Positions 51,615 through 59,510 of a stretch of 64,000 bases of DNA are shown piece after piece. Numbering within the stretch: position 1 is the first letter of the stretch; the number at the start of each line of letters is the position of its first letter. The stretch comes from CAITJF01 sp032654645 (GTDB lineage: Bacteria; Pseudomonadota; Gammaproteobacteria; Burkholderiales; Gallionellaceae), in assembly GCA_032654645.1 (NCBI GenBank), contig JAULAW010000005.1, forward strand, positions 806,001 to 870,000, in the 5' to 3' direction. Both the position numbers and the translations under genes were made by a program. Below the pieces are notes generated by a model that saw only the letters and a list, made by a program, of their open reading frames with translations, was not told where the DNA came from and searched no databases.

Positions 51615-53480
51615 ATGAAACTTGATACCAAAGTAACCACCTTTTCCATCGTGATGACCGTGGCCATGATCGCGGTCATCGTGGTGGTCAGTTTTTTATC
51701 TTTCCGGCAATTCACCATCTCATCCGAACGCGAGCACATACGTTCCGTTGCCGAAATTGTCGGTATCAGCCTGAGCGAATCGATGCTGCACAATGCTGCG
51801 AGCAGCCGTATCGACTTTCTCGGCCATCTCGCCACGGTGGAGGGCTTGCACAAGGCAAGAGTGGTTCGCTCCGACAGTGTTGCCAAGCAATTCGGCAAGG
51901 GCGCGGAAATCGAACAAATCAAGGACGAGATCGAAGCCGGGGTAATGCGGGACGGCCAGCCTTACTATCAGTTGACGGACGAAGAGGGTGTTCCGGTTTT
52001 TCGCGGCACGCTTCCCTACGTGGCCACCCGCGCGGGGCATATTAATTGTCTGCAATGTCACGAGGTAGCGGAAGGAACGGTGCTGGGCGCGATCACGATT
52101 TCGATGTCTATGAGCGAAATGATGCGCAGCGCCTACGCGACTTCTTCGATCATGGTGTTGGCGATTGTGTTGTTCATGCTGGTTATGCTGCTATTTTTTC
52201 GCCGCTTGGTCAAACCCGTGATCACCACGGCGCAAGATGTGCAAGAAACAGTCGAGCGCGCTATTCGCGGCGATTTTCATGCCAACATCGAACGGCGCAC
52301 CGATGATGAGATCGGGCAAGTGGCGGCTGATTTGAACAGCCTGCTCAAATTCATCCAGGATGGTTTGACCACCATCAGTTCGAATGTCGCGCAACTGCTG
52401 CAGCAGACCCCGGCCCGCGAACATGAGAACCTGCTCAATTCCACCATCAGCCGCGTGGAAGGCCTGATTGATGCGGCGCATTTCAAACAGGCCATCGAGG
52501 AGGACGAGACCAAGCCAGAAATTTACCGGCGGCTGTCAACGGTGTTGCAGGAGCGTTTCGGCATCAAAAATTTTTCAATCTATGAAATCGTGCCGAGCAC
52601 CAATCACATGACCCCATTGGTGGTGGACGGTGAAGCGGGCGCGCCTTGCCGCTGGTGCGACCCGCAAATTCTGGTGCATGCCGAAAGCTGCCGCGCACGG
52701 CGCACCGGTCACGCCATCAACTCGATCGGCTCACCCGGCATCTGCTACGCCTTCCAGCCGCCCAGCGGGGAACAAGATCGCTGCCATGTGTGCATTCCGA
52801 TCATTCAGTCCGGTGCGGTGGGCAGTGTGTTGCAATTAGTGGTGCATAAAGACGAAGCTGAACGGGTGCATGATTACCTGCCCTATCTGAATGTTTATTT
52901 ACGCGAAGCGGCACCGGTGATCGAGGCGAAACGCCTGATGGATACGCTGCGCGCTTCCAATTTGACCGATGCCATGACGGGGCTGCATAACCGCCGTTTT
53001 CTGGAAGAGTTTGTCGAAACGCTGGTGTCCTCCAACCATCGCCGCAAGAGCCAGTTGTCCATCCTGATGCTCGACCTGGATTATTTTAAAATGGTGAATG
53101 ACACGTATGGGCATGACGCGGGCGACCTCGTGCTCAAGGCGCTGGCCAAGACCATGCAGGCATCGGTGCGCGCCTCTGATCTGGTGATTCGCTATGGCGG
53201 CGAGGAGTTCCTCATCATCATGCAGGATACCGGCGGAGAGAATGCCGGCATGGTTGCCGAGAAGATTCGCGCCGCCGTCGAGAGCATGAAGGTGCAACTG
53301 CCAGGAGCGGTGCTGCAAAAAACCATTTCCATCGGCATCGCCGAATTTCCCCATGACAGCGACACCTTCTGGCAGACCGTCAAATATGCCGATGTGGCCA
53401 TGTACAACGCCAAGGAATCAGGACGAAACCGCGTGGTGCGGTTCCTCCCCGAGATGTGGAAGGATGAGGTGAAATACTGA
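51615..53480 (+). CDS. Diguanylate cyclase with periplasmic CXXCH haem-type sensor
   Basis: A 621-residue membrane protein. Helix 1 is residues 9-30. The periplasmic domain (31-175) carries a c-type haem attachment motif, NCLQCHEV (C145, C148, H149), as in DUF3365-type sensors. Helix 2 (176-196) leads to HAMP. A cytoplasmic domain (about 295-435) has six Cys in the pattern CRWC (345-348), C359, C377 and CHVC (390-393), suggesting a metal or Fe-S site. GGDEF is at 528-532 (RYGGEEFLII) with an RASD I-site five residues before. It should sense redox state or a gas and make c-di-GMP. Located 15 bp behind the second HD-GYP gene, probably the same operon. Confidence 0.92.
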   Translation: MKLDTKVTTFSIVMTVAMIAVIVVVSFLSFRQFTISSEREHIRSVAEIVGISLSESMLHNAASSRIDFLGHLATVEGLHKARVVRSDSVAKQFGKGAEIEQIKDEIEAGVMRDGQPYYQLTDEEGVPVFRGTLPYVATRAGHINCLQCHEVAEGTVLGAITISMSMSEMMRSAYATSSIMVLAIVLFMLVMLLFFRRLVKPVITTAQDVQETVERAIRGDFHANIERRTDDEIGQVAADLNSLLKFIQDGLTTISSNVAQLLQQTPAREHENLLNSTISRVEGLIDAAHFKQAIEEDETKPEIYRRLSTVLQERFGIKNFSIYEIVPSTNHMTPLVVDGEAGAPCRWCDPQILVHAESCRARRTGHAINSIGSPGICYAFQPPSGEQDRCHVCIPIIQSGAVGSVLQLVVHKDEAERVHDYLPYLNVYLREAAPVIEAKRLMDTLRASNLTDAMTGLHNRRFLEEFVETLVSSNHRRKSQLSILMLDLDYFKMVNDTYGHDAGDLVLKALAKTMQASVRASDLVIRYGGEEFLIIMQDTGGENAGMVAEKIRAAVESMKVQLPGAVLQKTISIGIAEFPHDSDTFWQTVKYADVAMYNAKESGRNRVVRFLPEMWKDEVKY

Positions 53481-53665
53481 TTCTATTTTCATTCAAAAGT
53501 GAAATTTCGTATGTGCGATTTACCTCAACGCCATGGTTGTAAAAGGATGAAAATCCCCAACAACCACGCAGCGCCGCCAGGCGTGTATTCACCCATCCAT
53601 ATAGCAGGTGGATACCGCTTCCGGCCTTTATCCACCCTTCTAACGTGAACGTCGCGAAGCGGAAC

Positions 53666-53733
53666 CTCATCACTCTCCCACAATGGGGGAGAGCAATCGC
53701 CACTCCTCTTGGGGAAGGTTAGGATGGAGGTAA
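53666..53733. repeat. CCCTCTCCC-family repeat, degenerate
   Basis: CACTCTCCCACAATGGGGGA is the clear hairpin; CCTCTTGGGGAAGG follows as a weak second one. Confidence 0.6.
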
Positions 53734-53811
53734 ATGTTGGAGACATGATTAACGGCATTTTTAGAATTTCCATTTCCCTTACACCCAAGCCGGGCGAGCC
53801 GGAACCAAAAT

Positions 53812-53887
53812 GTAGGGCGGAACGCATCGCGGTCCCGCCGCATGGATGACAGAATCCGGCGGAACGCACCCCGTGCTTCCGCCCTAC
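53812..53887. repeat. GTAGGGCGGA...TCCGCCCTAC palindromic repeat
   Basis: The ends are inverted repeats, GTAGGGCGGAACGCA at left and TGCTTCCGCCCTAC at right, with internal GGTCCCGCC and TCCGGCGGA segments. Same general design as 44719-44852. Confidence 0.75.
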
Positions 53888-53939
53888 CGGAGCCACGGAA
53901 ATCTGCTCAAAAAATGTGAAGAGTTGACCCATAAGAGAC

Positions 53940-53966
53940 TAAAGTTTTCGTGATCGCTGCCGATAA
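53940..53966 (+). promoter_or_regulatory. Sigma-28 (FliA) promoter
   Basis: TAAA (53940-53943), exactly 15 bp, then GCCGATAA (53959-53966). This is the full consensus of flagellar class III promoters. It is 30 bp before the ATG of the HDOD gene. Confidence 0.85.
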
Positions 53967-53996
53967 GCTGGGTGTGAGAAAGCGTTGGGAGGGGTG

Positions 53997-54839
53997 ATGC
54001 GGGACATTGAATCATTGAAGAGTTGGGTTGCACGTCTCAGTCAGAGCGAGTTGCCCGTGCTGAAGAAGACTGCGCGAGACCTGGCGGCACTGCGCATGGA
54101 TGACAAAAAACTGAATGCTCATTCGGTTGCAGAGGTCATTGCATGCGACCCCATTATGACCGTCAAGCTGTTGCGTTATTTGCAACGGCACAAGCACAGG
54201 GCTCAAACCACCGAGGTTATGCAGGTCGAGCAGGCTTTGTTGATGATAGGCCTGGAACCCTTCTTTAAATATGTTGCCCCGCAACCGCTGGTCGAGGAAA
54301 TGCTCAAGGCGCATGTGATGGCGCTGCCGCCGATGCTGCGCGTGGTGCATCGCTCTCACCGCGCCTCCGAATACGCCAAGGATTGGGCGGTGCAACTGCA
54401 CGACCTGCACTATGAAGAAGTGCGTGTTGCGGCACTGTTGCACGACATCGCCGAGATACTATTATGGTGTTTCGCACCGGATATGATGCTGCATATTTTC
54501 GATATCCAACACAAGGACAAAGCACTGCGCAGCCGCGAGGCACAAGAGCAGGTGTTGGGTTTTACGCTGGTGGAGTTGCAAAAAGAATTGGCAACTCAGT
54601 GGGGTTTGCCGGAACTGTTATTGATGCTGATGAATGATTACAGTGTGCAGCAACCGCGTGTGCGCAATGTAGTGTTAGCCGTTAATCTGGCGCGTCATTC
54701 CGCCAACGGATGGGACGATGCAGCACTGCCGGATGACTACAAGGACATCGGCGAATTATTGCGCATACCTGCGGAGAGGGTAACGGTAATGCTGGGAGTG
54801 GATGCGGGTATCGTGTGCGACCTCAGCAAGCCGCACTGA
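53997..54839 (+). CDS. HDOD-domain protein
   Basis: A 280-residue single-domain protein related to HD-GYP but without its metal ligands being certain. It has SQSELPVLKKTARDLAALRM, DPIMTVKLLRYLQRH, a VAALLHDIAEILLWCF segment with the HD-like pair, and LVELQKELATQWGLPELLLM, a typical HDOD end. ATG 53997 follows GGGAGGGG. The sigma-28 promoter places it in the flagellar/chemotaxis regulon. HDOD proteins act in signalling without known catalysis. Confidence 0.87.
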   Translation: MRDIESLKSWVARLSQSELPVLKKTARDLAALRMDDKKLNAHSVAEVIACDPIMTVKLLRYLQRHKHRAQTTEVMQVEQALLMIGLEPFFKYVAPQPLVEEMLKAHVMALPPMLRVVHRSHRASEYAKDWAVQLHDLHYEEVRVAALLHDIAEILLWCFAPDMMLHIFDIQHKDKALRSREAQEQVLGFTLVELQKELATQWGLPELLLMLMNDYSVQQPRVRNVVLAVNLARHSANGWDDAALPDDYKDIGELLRIPAERVTVMLGVDAGIVCDLSKPH

Positions 54840-54960
54840 GCTTTCCAATTCTTTAATACCCAATCAAAATACAGAGCAAACTGGAAATTGCCCCGGCAGG
54901 AAAAACTGGTGACATGGCTTGACTCAGCCAGTTACCCGAGCCGTCGTTTGACGCGGAAGC

Positions 54961-56067
54961 TTACGGCATTATCTCCACGTACTCATAGACTGAACACTCA
55001 AGTATCTCCTGCTTCACCGATGGAGACTGGCGAGCATACCAGGCTTCTATGTCATATCTATCCACCGTCCTGCCGAGAAACCTGACCAAGTCGCAAATGG
55101 GCTCAGTGATATTCGTGCGGAACAGTATGTTTTTCTGGGTATAGGCTACGTGCAGGTTTTTCAGGCAGTTCTGGCGGCAGTAGCTGAAGGCCTCGCACTT
55201 ATGGCAAGGCATATCGTTGGTGCTTTTCATCATGTTTTCGCCGAGCGTGTTGGTGGTTATATCCCCACAGCGCAAGCTCTCGTCATGGGTCAAGTCCGGG
55301 CACGGGAATATGCCTCCGTCCGGCGTAATATTCAGCAGGTGTGTGGCCGCACGGCATTGTGTCTGCCCGTTATACATTTCGATAGCGCGATGGGGGAACA
55401 GCTTGTTGCGCACGATGCCCATGACCGGGATTAGCGGAAAGAATTTCTCCGAAGTGAAAAACAGGTTCACCAATTCTTCCATCACGGCTTTTTTCTGCCT
55501 TACCTGTTCCGGGGAATAGAACCCCTGCGCCTGCACAAACTGCCAATAAACATAGTCGAATGTGGAGGCCAGTTCCATGAAATCCTCAACCAGAATGTTG
55601 CTATCGCTCCAGGTCATGCGCGCCGTAATAGTCCCGTCAACGAAAGGGCGCATGGATTCGACCGCTTCAGTGACCTGACTGTAAACTCCATCACCCCGGT
55701 AGGTGTCGGTAGCCAGTTCTCCGCCATCCACAGAGATCAGGATGTTTGAAAATTTACCCAGTGTCTCTGTGGACACGTTGTCCATCAATGTTCCGTTGGT
55801 CTGCAACTGGAATCGGGCAAGAGGTAAAGCTTCGATGACTTCTTCTATGAACCCTGGGTTCAAGGTAGGCTCACCGCCATAAAATGTAACGACGATTTCC
55901 TTTTTATGGGCATGCGTGTTGACAAAAGTTTTCAAATCTTCGATTGAGTAAGACACGTCACCCTGTGTACCGAGAGACCCCCCGTCAGCTTCAGTGCAAT
56001 AAGAGCAACTTAAATTGCATTTTAGAGTGGTGAACAGATTTAGTTCGACGCGATCCCCAACAATCAT
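54961..56067 (-). CDS. Radical SAM enzyme with SPASM-like C-terminus
   Basis: A 368-residue enzyme. The radical SAM 4Fe-4S site is KCNLSCSYC (residues about 16-24), followed by VVTFYGGEPTLNPGFI, where GGEP binds SAM. ARFQLQTNGTLMD and ILISVDG complete the barrel. The C-terminal half holds QCRAATHLLNITPDGGIFPC, CGDITTNTLG and CHKCEAFSYCRQNC, a Cys-rich region like SPASM that would bind extra clusters. The family usually modifies peptides or proteins; no precursor peptide is evident. ATG 56067 is preferred (TTG 56133 possible). AT-rich compared with neighbours. Next on the strand are the Sel1 genes. Confidence 0.85.
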   Translation of the reverse strand: MIVGDRVELNLFTTLKCNLSCSYCTEADGGSLGTQGDVSYSIEDLKTFVNTHAHKKEIVVTFYGGEPTLNPGFIEEVIEALPLARFQLQTNGTLMDNVSTETLGKFSNILISVDGGELATDTYRGDGVYSQVTEAVESMRPFVDGTITARMTWSDSNILVEDFMELASTFDYVYWQFVQAQGFYSPEQVRQKKAVMEELVNLFFTSEKFFPLIPVMGIVRNKLFPHRAIEMYNGQTQCRAATHLLNITPDGGIFPCPDLTHDESLRCGDITTNTLGENMMKSTNDMPCHKCEAFSYCRQNCLKNLHVAYTQKNILFRTNITEPICDLVRFLGRTVDRYDIEAWYARQSPSVKQEILECSVYEYVEIMP

Positions 56068-56198
56068 ATAATCATTTCCGGTTTTTTTATGGTAGTCAAC
56101 ACTGTTGCTTGGGGTGAGCACAGTACTTGGCAATGTTTTTGTTCGAGGGTATTTATCTTAACTGCCGCTGCTACAACCCGCCTGAAATAGCATTGTAT

Positions 56199-56705
56199 TT
56201 AATTTTGGAAAGTGGTCATTTGGTCAGAGCGCTTGTGTTTTGCCAGCCAGTCACTTGCCAGAGCTTGCGCTTCCTCGATTTGCTTGGGTGTCATATTGGT
56301 TTCTGCAAGCTTCCTGTTCTGCTCAGCCAGCTCCTTGTCCTGTGCGGCTATTTTTTTTCTGGATGCCGTCCCTACCAGGCTGAACCACATGTGTGCCTGT
56401 ACCCAGTCTTGTGTTATACCCAGCCCACGACCGTACATGTAGCCAAGGTAGTATTGTGCTTCGGCATCGCCTTTGTCTGCGGCTTTTTTCAACCAGAATA
56501 CAGCCTGATTCATATCCTGGGTCACGCCCTCGATACCCAAGGCATATCGCTCACCCAGGATTCTTTGAGCCATAGTGTTGTCTCCTTCGGCTAGAACCAG
56601 TAAATCGGGTGTAGAAGTGCCGGAAGCGGAAGCAATTTGCGTCTGCGCAGATAAAATGACAAACATGGACAATGCCAAACTTGACATCAACAAGTTGATT
56701 TTCAT
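56199..56705 (-). CDS. Secreted Sel1-repeat protein (1)
   Basis: A 168-residue protein with a signal peptide (MKINLLMSSLALSMFVILSA). Two Sel1/TPR-like repeats cover about residues 48-115: QRILGERYALGIEGVTQDMN and AEAQYYLGYMYGRGLGITQD. The C-terminal helix (MTPKQIEEAQALASDWLAKH) is shared with the other two Sel1 proteins. It should act in the periplasm as a protein-binding scaffold. Located between the radical SAM gene and the second Sel1 gene, same strand. Confidence 0.86.
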   Translation of the reverse strand: MKINLLMSSLALSMFVILSAQTQIASASGTSTPDLLVLAEGDNTMAQRILGERYALGIEGVTQDMNQAVFWLKKAADKGDAEAQYYLGYMYGRGLGITQDWVQAHMWFSLVGTASRKKIAAQDKELAEQNRKLAETNMTPKQIEEAQALASDWLAKHKRSDQMTTFQN

Positions 56706-56785
56706 ATTGCAAACCATCCTTTCAAGTAGGTAGATTGGCGCTGAAAAGAAGTGATTTCAGTTTTGAGGAGCAGCTTTTGAGTAAA

Positions 56786-57385
56786 TTACCGATGCTTAGC
56801 CAGCCATTCTTTAGCCATTAATTTTGCTGATTCAATTTGCTCGCCGTTCATCCTGGCTTCGACCTCATCCATGTCGTCCTGAGCGATTGCAAAGCCGGTG
56901 GCCATAGCCAGATTGAACCACTTGTGCGCTTGCACCAGGTCAATTGGCAGTGCACTGAACCCTCTTTTGTACAGTCCGCCAAGGATATACTGTGCCTCTG
57001 CGTACCCCTGCTCAGCCGCTTTGTGGTACCACGACACGGCTTCCTTGTCATCTAGTGGAACCCCGATTCCTTTCTCGTACATCACACCAAGGGTTGTCTG
57101 CGCACCGGCATTCCCCTGCTCAGCCGCCTTGCGGTACCATGACGCCGCTTCCATATGGTTCTGCGGTACACCTTTCCCACTGTCGTATATCTCCCCGAGA
57201 AGCACCTGTGCTTTAGCATCCCCGTTATCCGCAAGCGGCCTTAATTCTTTTAGCGCAGCAGTGTAGTTACCTTTTTGGTAAGCAGTGATCCCCTCCTGCA
57301 AACCAGCCTGTGCTCCTGCGTTTCCCGCAATAAGAAACATAGCCAAAACCAGCCTGAAAGGAGTTCTAATTACTGTGTTGCGCAT
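56786..57385 (-). CDS. Secreted Sel1-repeat protein (2)
   Basis: A 199-residue protein with a signal peptide (FRLVLAMFLIAGNAGAQA). Three to four Sel1 repeats: AALKELRPLADNGDAKAQVL, AASWYRKAAEQGNAGAQTTL, AVSWYHKAAEQGYAEAQYIL. The end (IESAKLMAKEWLAKHR) is like the first protein. It starts behind AAGGCG. It is a paralogue of the next gene. Confidence 0.87.
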   Translation of the reverse strand: MRNTVIRTPFRLVLAMFLIAGNAGAQAGLQEGITAYQKGNYTAALKELRPLADNGDAKAQVLLGEIYDSGKGVPQNHMEAASWYRKAAEQGNAGAQTTLGVMYEKGIGVPLDDKEAVSWYHKAAEQGYAEAQYILGGLYKRGFSALPIDLVQAHKWFNLAMATGFAIAQDDMDEVEARMNGEQIESAKLMAKEWLAKHR

Positions 57386-57624
57386 AAATTCGCCTTTTAT
57401 ATAAACTCTGCCGATTCAACCGAAAGGCCATGGTGCCAGCACCACACAGGACGATGAACATTGCTGACGCCTTGTCCGTTCCCTCACTCCTGCGCTAATG
57501 AAACTACTTGCCATTCGACTAGGATGCCAAAAATCGGCGTCCAAGTTGTTGGTTATCCACCAGTGGTGGAGGGACAGTGAATCGTTACGCGATGTTCACA
57601 TTATAAGTGCAGCTTTTGAACAGA

Positions 57625-58317
57625 TCATTTGTGCTTTTCTGTCCAATCCCGCACCAGCCCCTGTGCTTCCTCAATCTGCTGTGAAGTCATGTCCGCTTCT
57701 AATAATTTTCTATTATTGGTTGCTTCTTCACCTACTGTCGCCTCTGCCAGGCTAAACCATTTGTACGCTTGCACCAAGTCATGAGGAATCCCTTGACCGT
57801 TGGCGCACATCACCCCAAGGTTAAACTGCGCTGGCGCATTGCCTTGCTCGGCCGCCTTGCGATACCATGAAGCGGCTTCCCTGTCATCCTGCTCAACTCC
57901 TTGCCCGCTGGTGTACATCACCCCAAGGTTGCTTTGCGCATTTGCAGCCCCCTGCTCTGCCGCCTTGCGATACCATTCCACCGCTTTCTTGTAATCTTGT
58001 GCCACACCTTGCCCGACGTTGTACATTACCCCAAGAGAGGTTTGTGCATCCGCATCTCCCTGCTCAGCCGCCTTGAGATACCACACCACGGCTTTTTTGT
58101 AGTCTTGTGACATGCCCTGACCCTTGGCGTACATATACCCAAGCGTGCTTTGTGCCACCGCATTTCCTTTGGCAGCAAGCGGTTTGAGTTCTTTTAGCGC
58201 GACAGGATAGTTTCCTTTCTCATAAGCGTCGATTCCTTTCTGCAAGTCGGCTTGTGCCCCTGTGCTGACCAAGAGGAAAAACACTGTAAAAATCAGGTTA
58301 ATGAAAAATTTTGTCAT
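57625..58317 (-). CDS. Secreted Sel1-repeat protein (3)
   Basis: A 230-residue protein with a signal peptide (FFINLIFTVFFLLVSTGAQA). Five Sel1 repeats of 36 residues in tandem: ALKELKPLAAKGNAVAQSTL, AVVWYLKAAEQGDADAQTSL, AVEWYRKAAEQGAANAQSNL, AASWYRKAAEQGNAPAQFNL and a final QAYKWFSLAEATVGEEATNN. The same C-terminal helix follows (MTSQQIEEAQGLVRDWTEKH). It is the most complete of the three and probably the parent of the set. Confidence 0.88.
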   Translation of the reverse strand: MTKFFINLIFTVFFLLVSTGAQADLQKGIDAYEKGNYPVALKELKPLAAKGNAVAQSTLGYMYAKGQGMSQDYKKAVVWYLKAAEQGDADAQTSLGVMYNVGQGVAQDYKKAVEWYRKAAEQGAANAQSNLGVMYTSGQGVEQDDREAASWYRKAAEQGNAPAQFNLGVMCANGQGIPHDLVQAYKWFSLAEATVGEEATNNRKLLEADMTSQQIEEAQGLVRDWTEKHK

Positions 58318-58463
58318 GGCAATACTTTTGGTTTGTTATGCAAATGAAGTTGTTGCGAATATAACGGGCAAAATTATAAGGCATGACATGGGATAAAAAC
58401 AGAACCAATCACCAGGAGTCCTGCGGGTTTTGTATATGAGGATAACCAGCGAAAATGGTTGCC

Positions 58464-58522
58464 TGGCGGAGAGGGCGGGATTCGAACCCGCGTTGGGATA
58501 TTATCCCAAACACGCTTTCCAG
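58464..58522 (-). other. att site: 3' half of tRNA-Ser (GGA), left copy
   Basis: On the minus strand this reads from the anticodon (CTGGAAA) through the long variable arm (TTTGGGATAATATCCCAA), the T-arm (GCGGGTTCGAATCCCGC) and acceptor end CTCTCCGCCA. The 5' half of the tRNA is absent, so it is an attachment remnant and not a functional gene. The 59 bp are identical to 62433-62491. Confidence 0.88.
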
Positions 58523-58597
58523 GCGACTTAATGATAACTCATGAATCCTTTTGTTGACGCGGCAGTTAAGGTTGTGGAAAATCTGCAAAAGTATTTA

Positions 58598-58616
58598 TTG
58601 CCACAATTTTGCCACA
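58598..58616. repeat. Paired TTGCCACA motif, 11-bp period (left)
   Basis: TTGCCACA at 58598-58605 and 58609-58616, just before the int remnant. Similar pairs with the same 11-bp period occur at 62346-62364 and (as TTGGCACA) at 62566-62584. They may be integrase arm sites. Confidence 0.5.
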
Positions 58617-58638
58617 ATGAACAGGAAAGACCAAATTT

Positions 58639-58728
58639 ATGGCGACCATCAGAAAAAGAGGTGAATTCCAGTGGGAAGCTCAGGTCCGCCGGAAGGGCTA
58701 GGGCAGCTTCAAAACGCTTGAGATCGTT
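58639..58728 (+). pseudogene. Integrase remnant (N-terminus only)
   Basis: MATIRKRGEFQWEAQVRRKG is followed by a TAG stop, then GSFKTLEI. This matches the start of the intact integrase at 62598 (MATIRKKGNFQWHVQIRRKG ... TKTLEA). The remaining 300 residues have been lost and the next bases belong to a methyltransferase gene. Confidence 0.85.
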
Positions 58729-59500
58729 GATGGACGAGGATTGTTTCGATTTCCCAAAGGATGAAACTGTCCTACAAGAAATATTCGGAATGATGACTTC
58801 GGCTGGGGACGTGATTATTGATTTTTTTGCAGGCTCAGGAACAACTGGCCATGCAGTAATGGCGCAAAATGCGGTCGATGGTGGAGCACGAAGATATATC
58901 TTGGTTCAACTACCCGAACTTCTTGATCCGGAGAATAAAGATCAGAAAATTGCTGCCGACTATTGTGACAAGTTGAAGAAGCCGCGCAATATAGCCGAGT
59001 TGACCAAAGAGCGTTTGCGTCGTGCCGCGAAGAAGATTAAAGACGAGAACCCGATGTTTTCTGGAGACACTGGCTTCCGTGTATTCAGGCTCGATACCTC
59101 CAACATCCGCGCATGGAATCCAGATCGCGATAATATGGCAAAAACACTGCTCGACCACGAAGAGCACATCCTGGCGGGTAGGTCGGAAGCAGACATCGTG
59201 TATGAACTGCTGCTCAAGCTGGGGCTGGATTTGTGCGTGCCGATAGCCTCGCGCAGCATCGCAGGCAAGACGGTAGGTGCCATCGGGGGCGGTGTGCTGC
59301 TGGCGTGCCTCGCCGAGCGCATCACCACCAAAGAGGTGGAAGCCTTGGCGCAAGGCATCGTGGCGTGGCGCAAGGAACTTGCCCCGGCTGGCGATACCAC
59401 CTGTGTGTTCCGCGACAGTGCCTTCGAGAACGACATTGCCAAGAGCAACCTGGCCGCCATTCTGGAACAGTACGGCATCGCCAACGTGCGGAGTTTGTAA
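58729..59500 (+). pseudogene. Type III restriction-modification methyltransferase (Mod), C-terminal part
   Basis: About 257 codons of a Mod subunit. CFDFPKDETVLQEIF is followed by VIIDFFAGSGTTGHAVMAQN, the SAM-binding motif I (FAGSGTT). The rest (DPENKDQKIAADYCDKLKKP; GFRVFRLDTSNIRAWN) fits the C-terminal region of EcoPI-type Mod proteins. The N-terminal part with the DPPY catalytic motif is missing, because the gene is fused to the int remnant. The open frame runs from 58541, but its first 60 codons read the int debris in another frame. It should have no activity. Confidence 0.82.
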
Positions 59501-59510
59501 GGAGCAGAGC

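Larger units (their letters stand above)
53481..53939. other. Gene-free gap with palindromic repeats
   Basis: No gene is visible. It contains a CTCTCCCACAATGGGGGAGAG hairpin with a second, degenerate half (53666-53733) and a GTAGGGCGGA...TCCGCCCTAC element (53812-53887). The sigma-28 promoter of the next gene lies at its end. Confidence 0.6.

Noticed and set aside
53525..53932. 135-codon minus frame before the HDOD gene
   Set aside because: It crosses two repeat elements and has no motif or conserved-looking composition.
56150..56190. Tiny minus-strand peptide (MLFQAGCSSGS) upstream of the radical SAM gene as a precursor
   Set aside because: Eleven codons, no ribosome site and no leader region; nothing supports it as a substrate.
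58464..58522. Functional tRNA-Ser gene
   Set aside because: Only the part from the anticodon to CCA is present; D-arm and 5' acceptor strand are missing at both copies.
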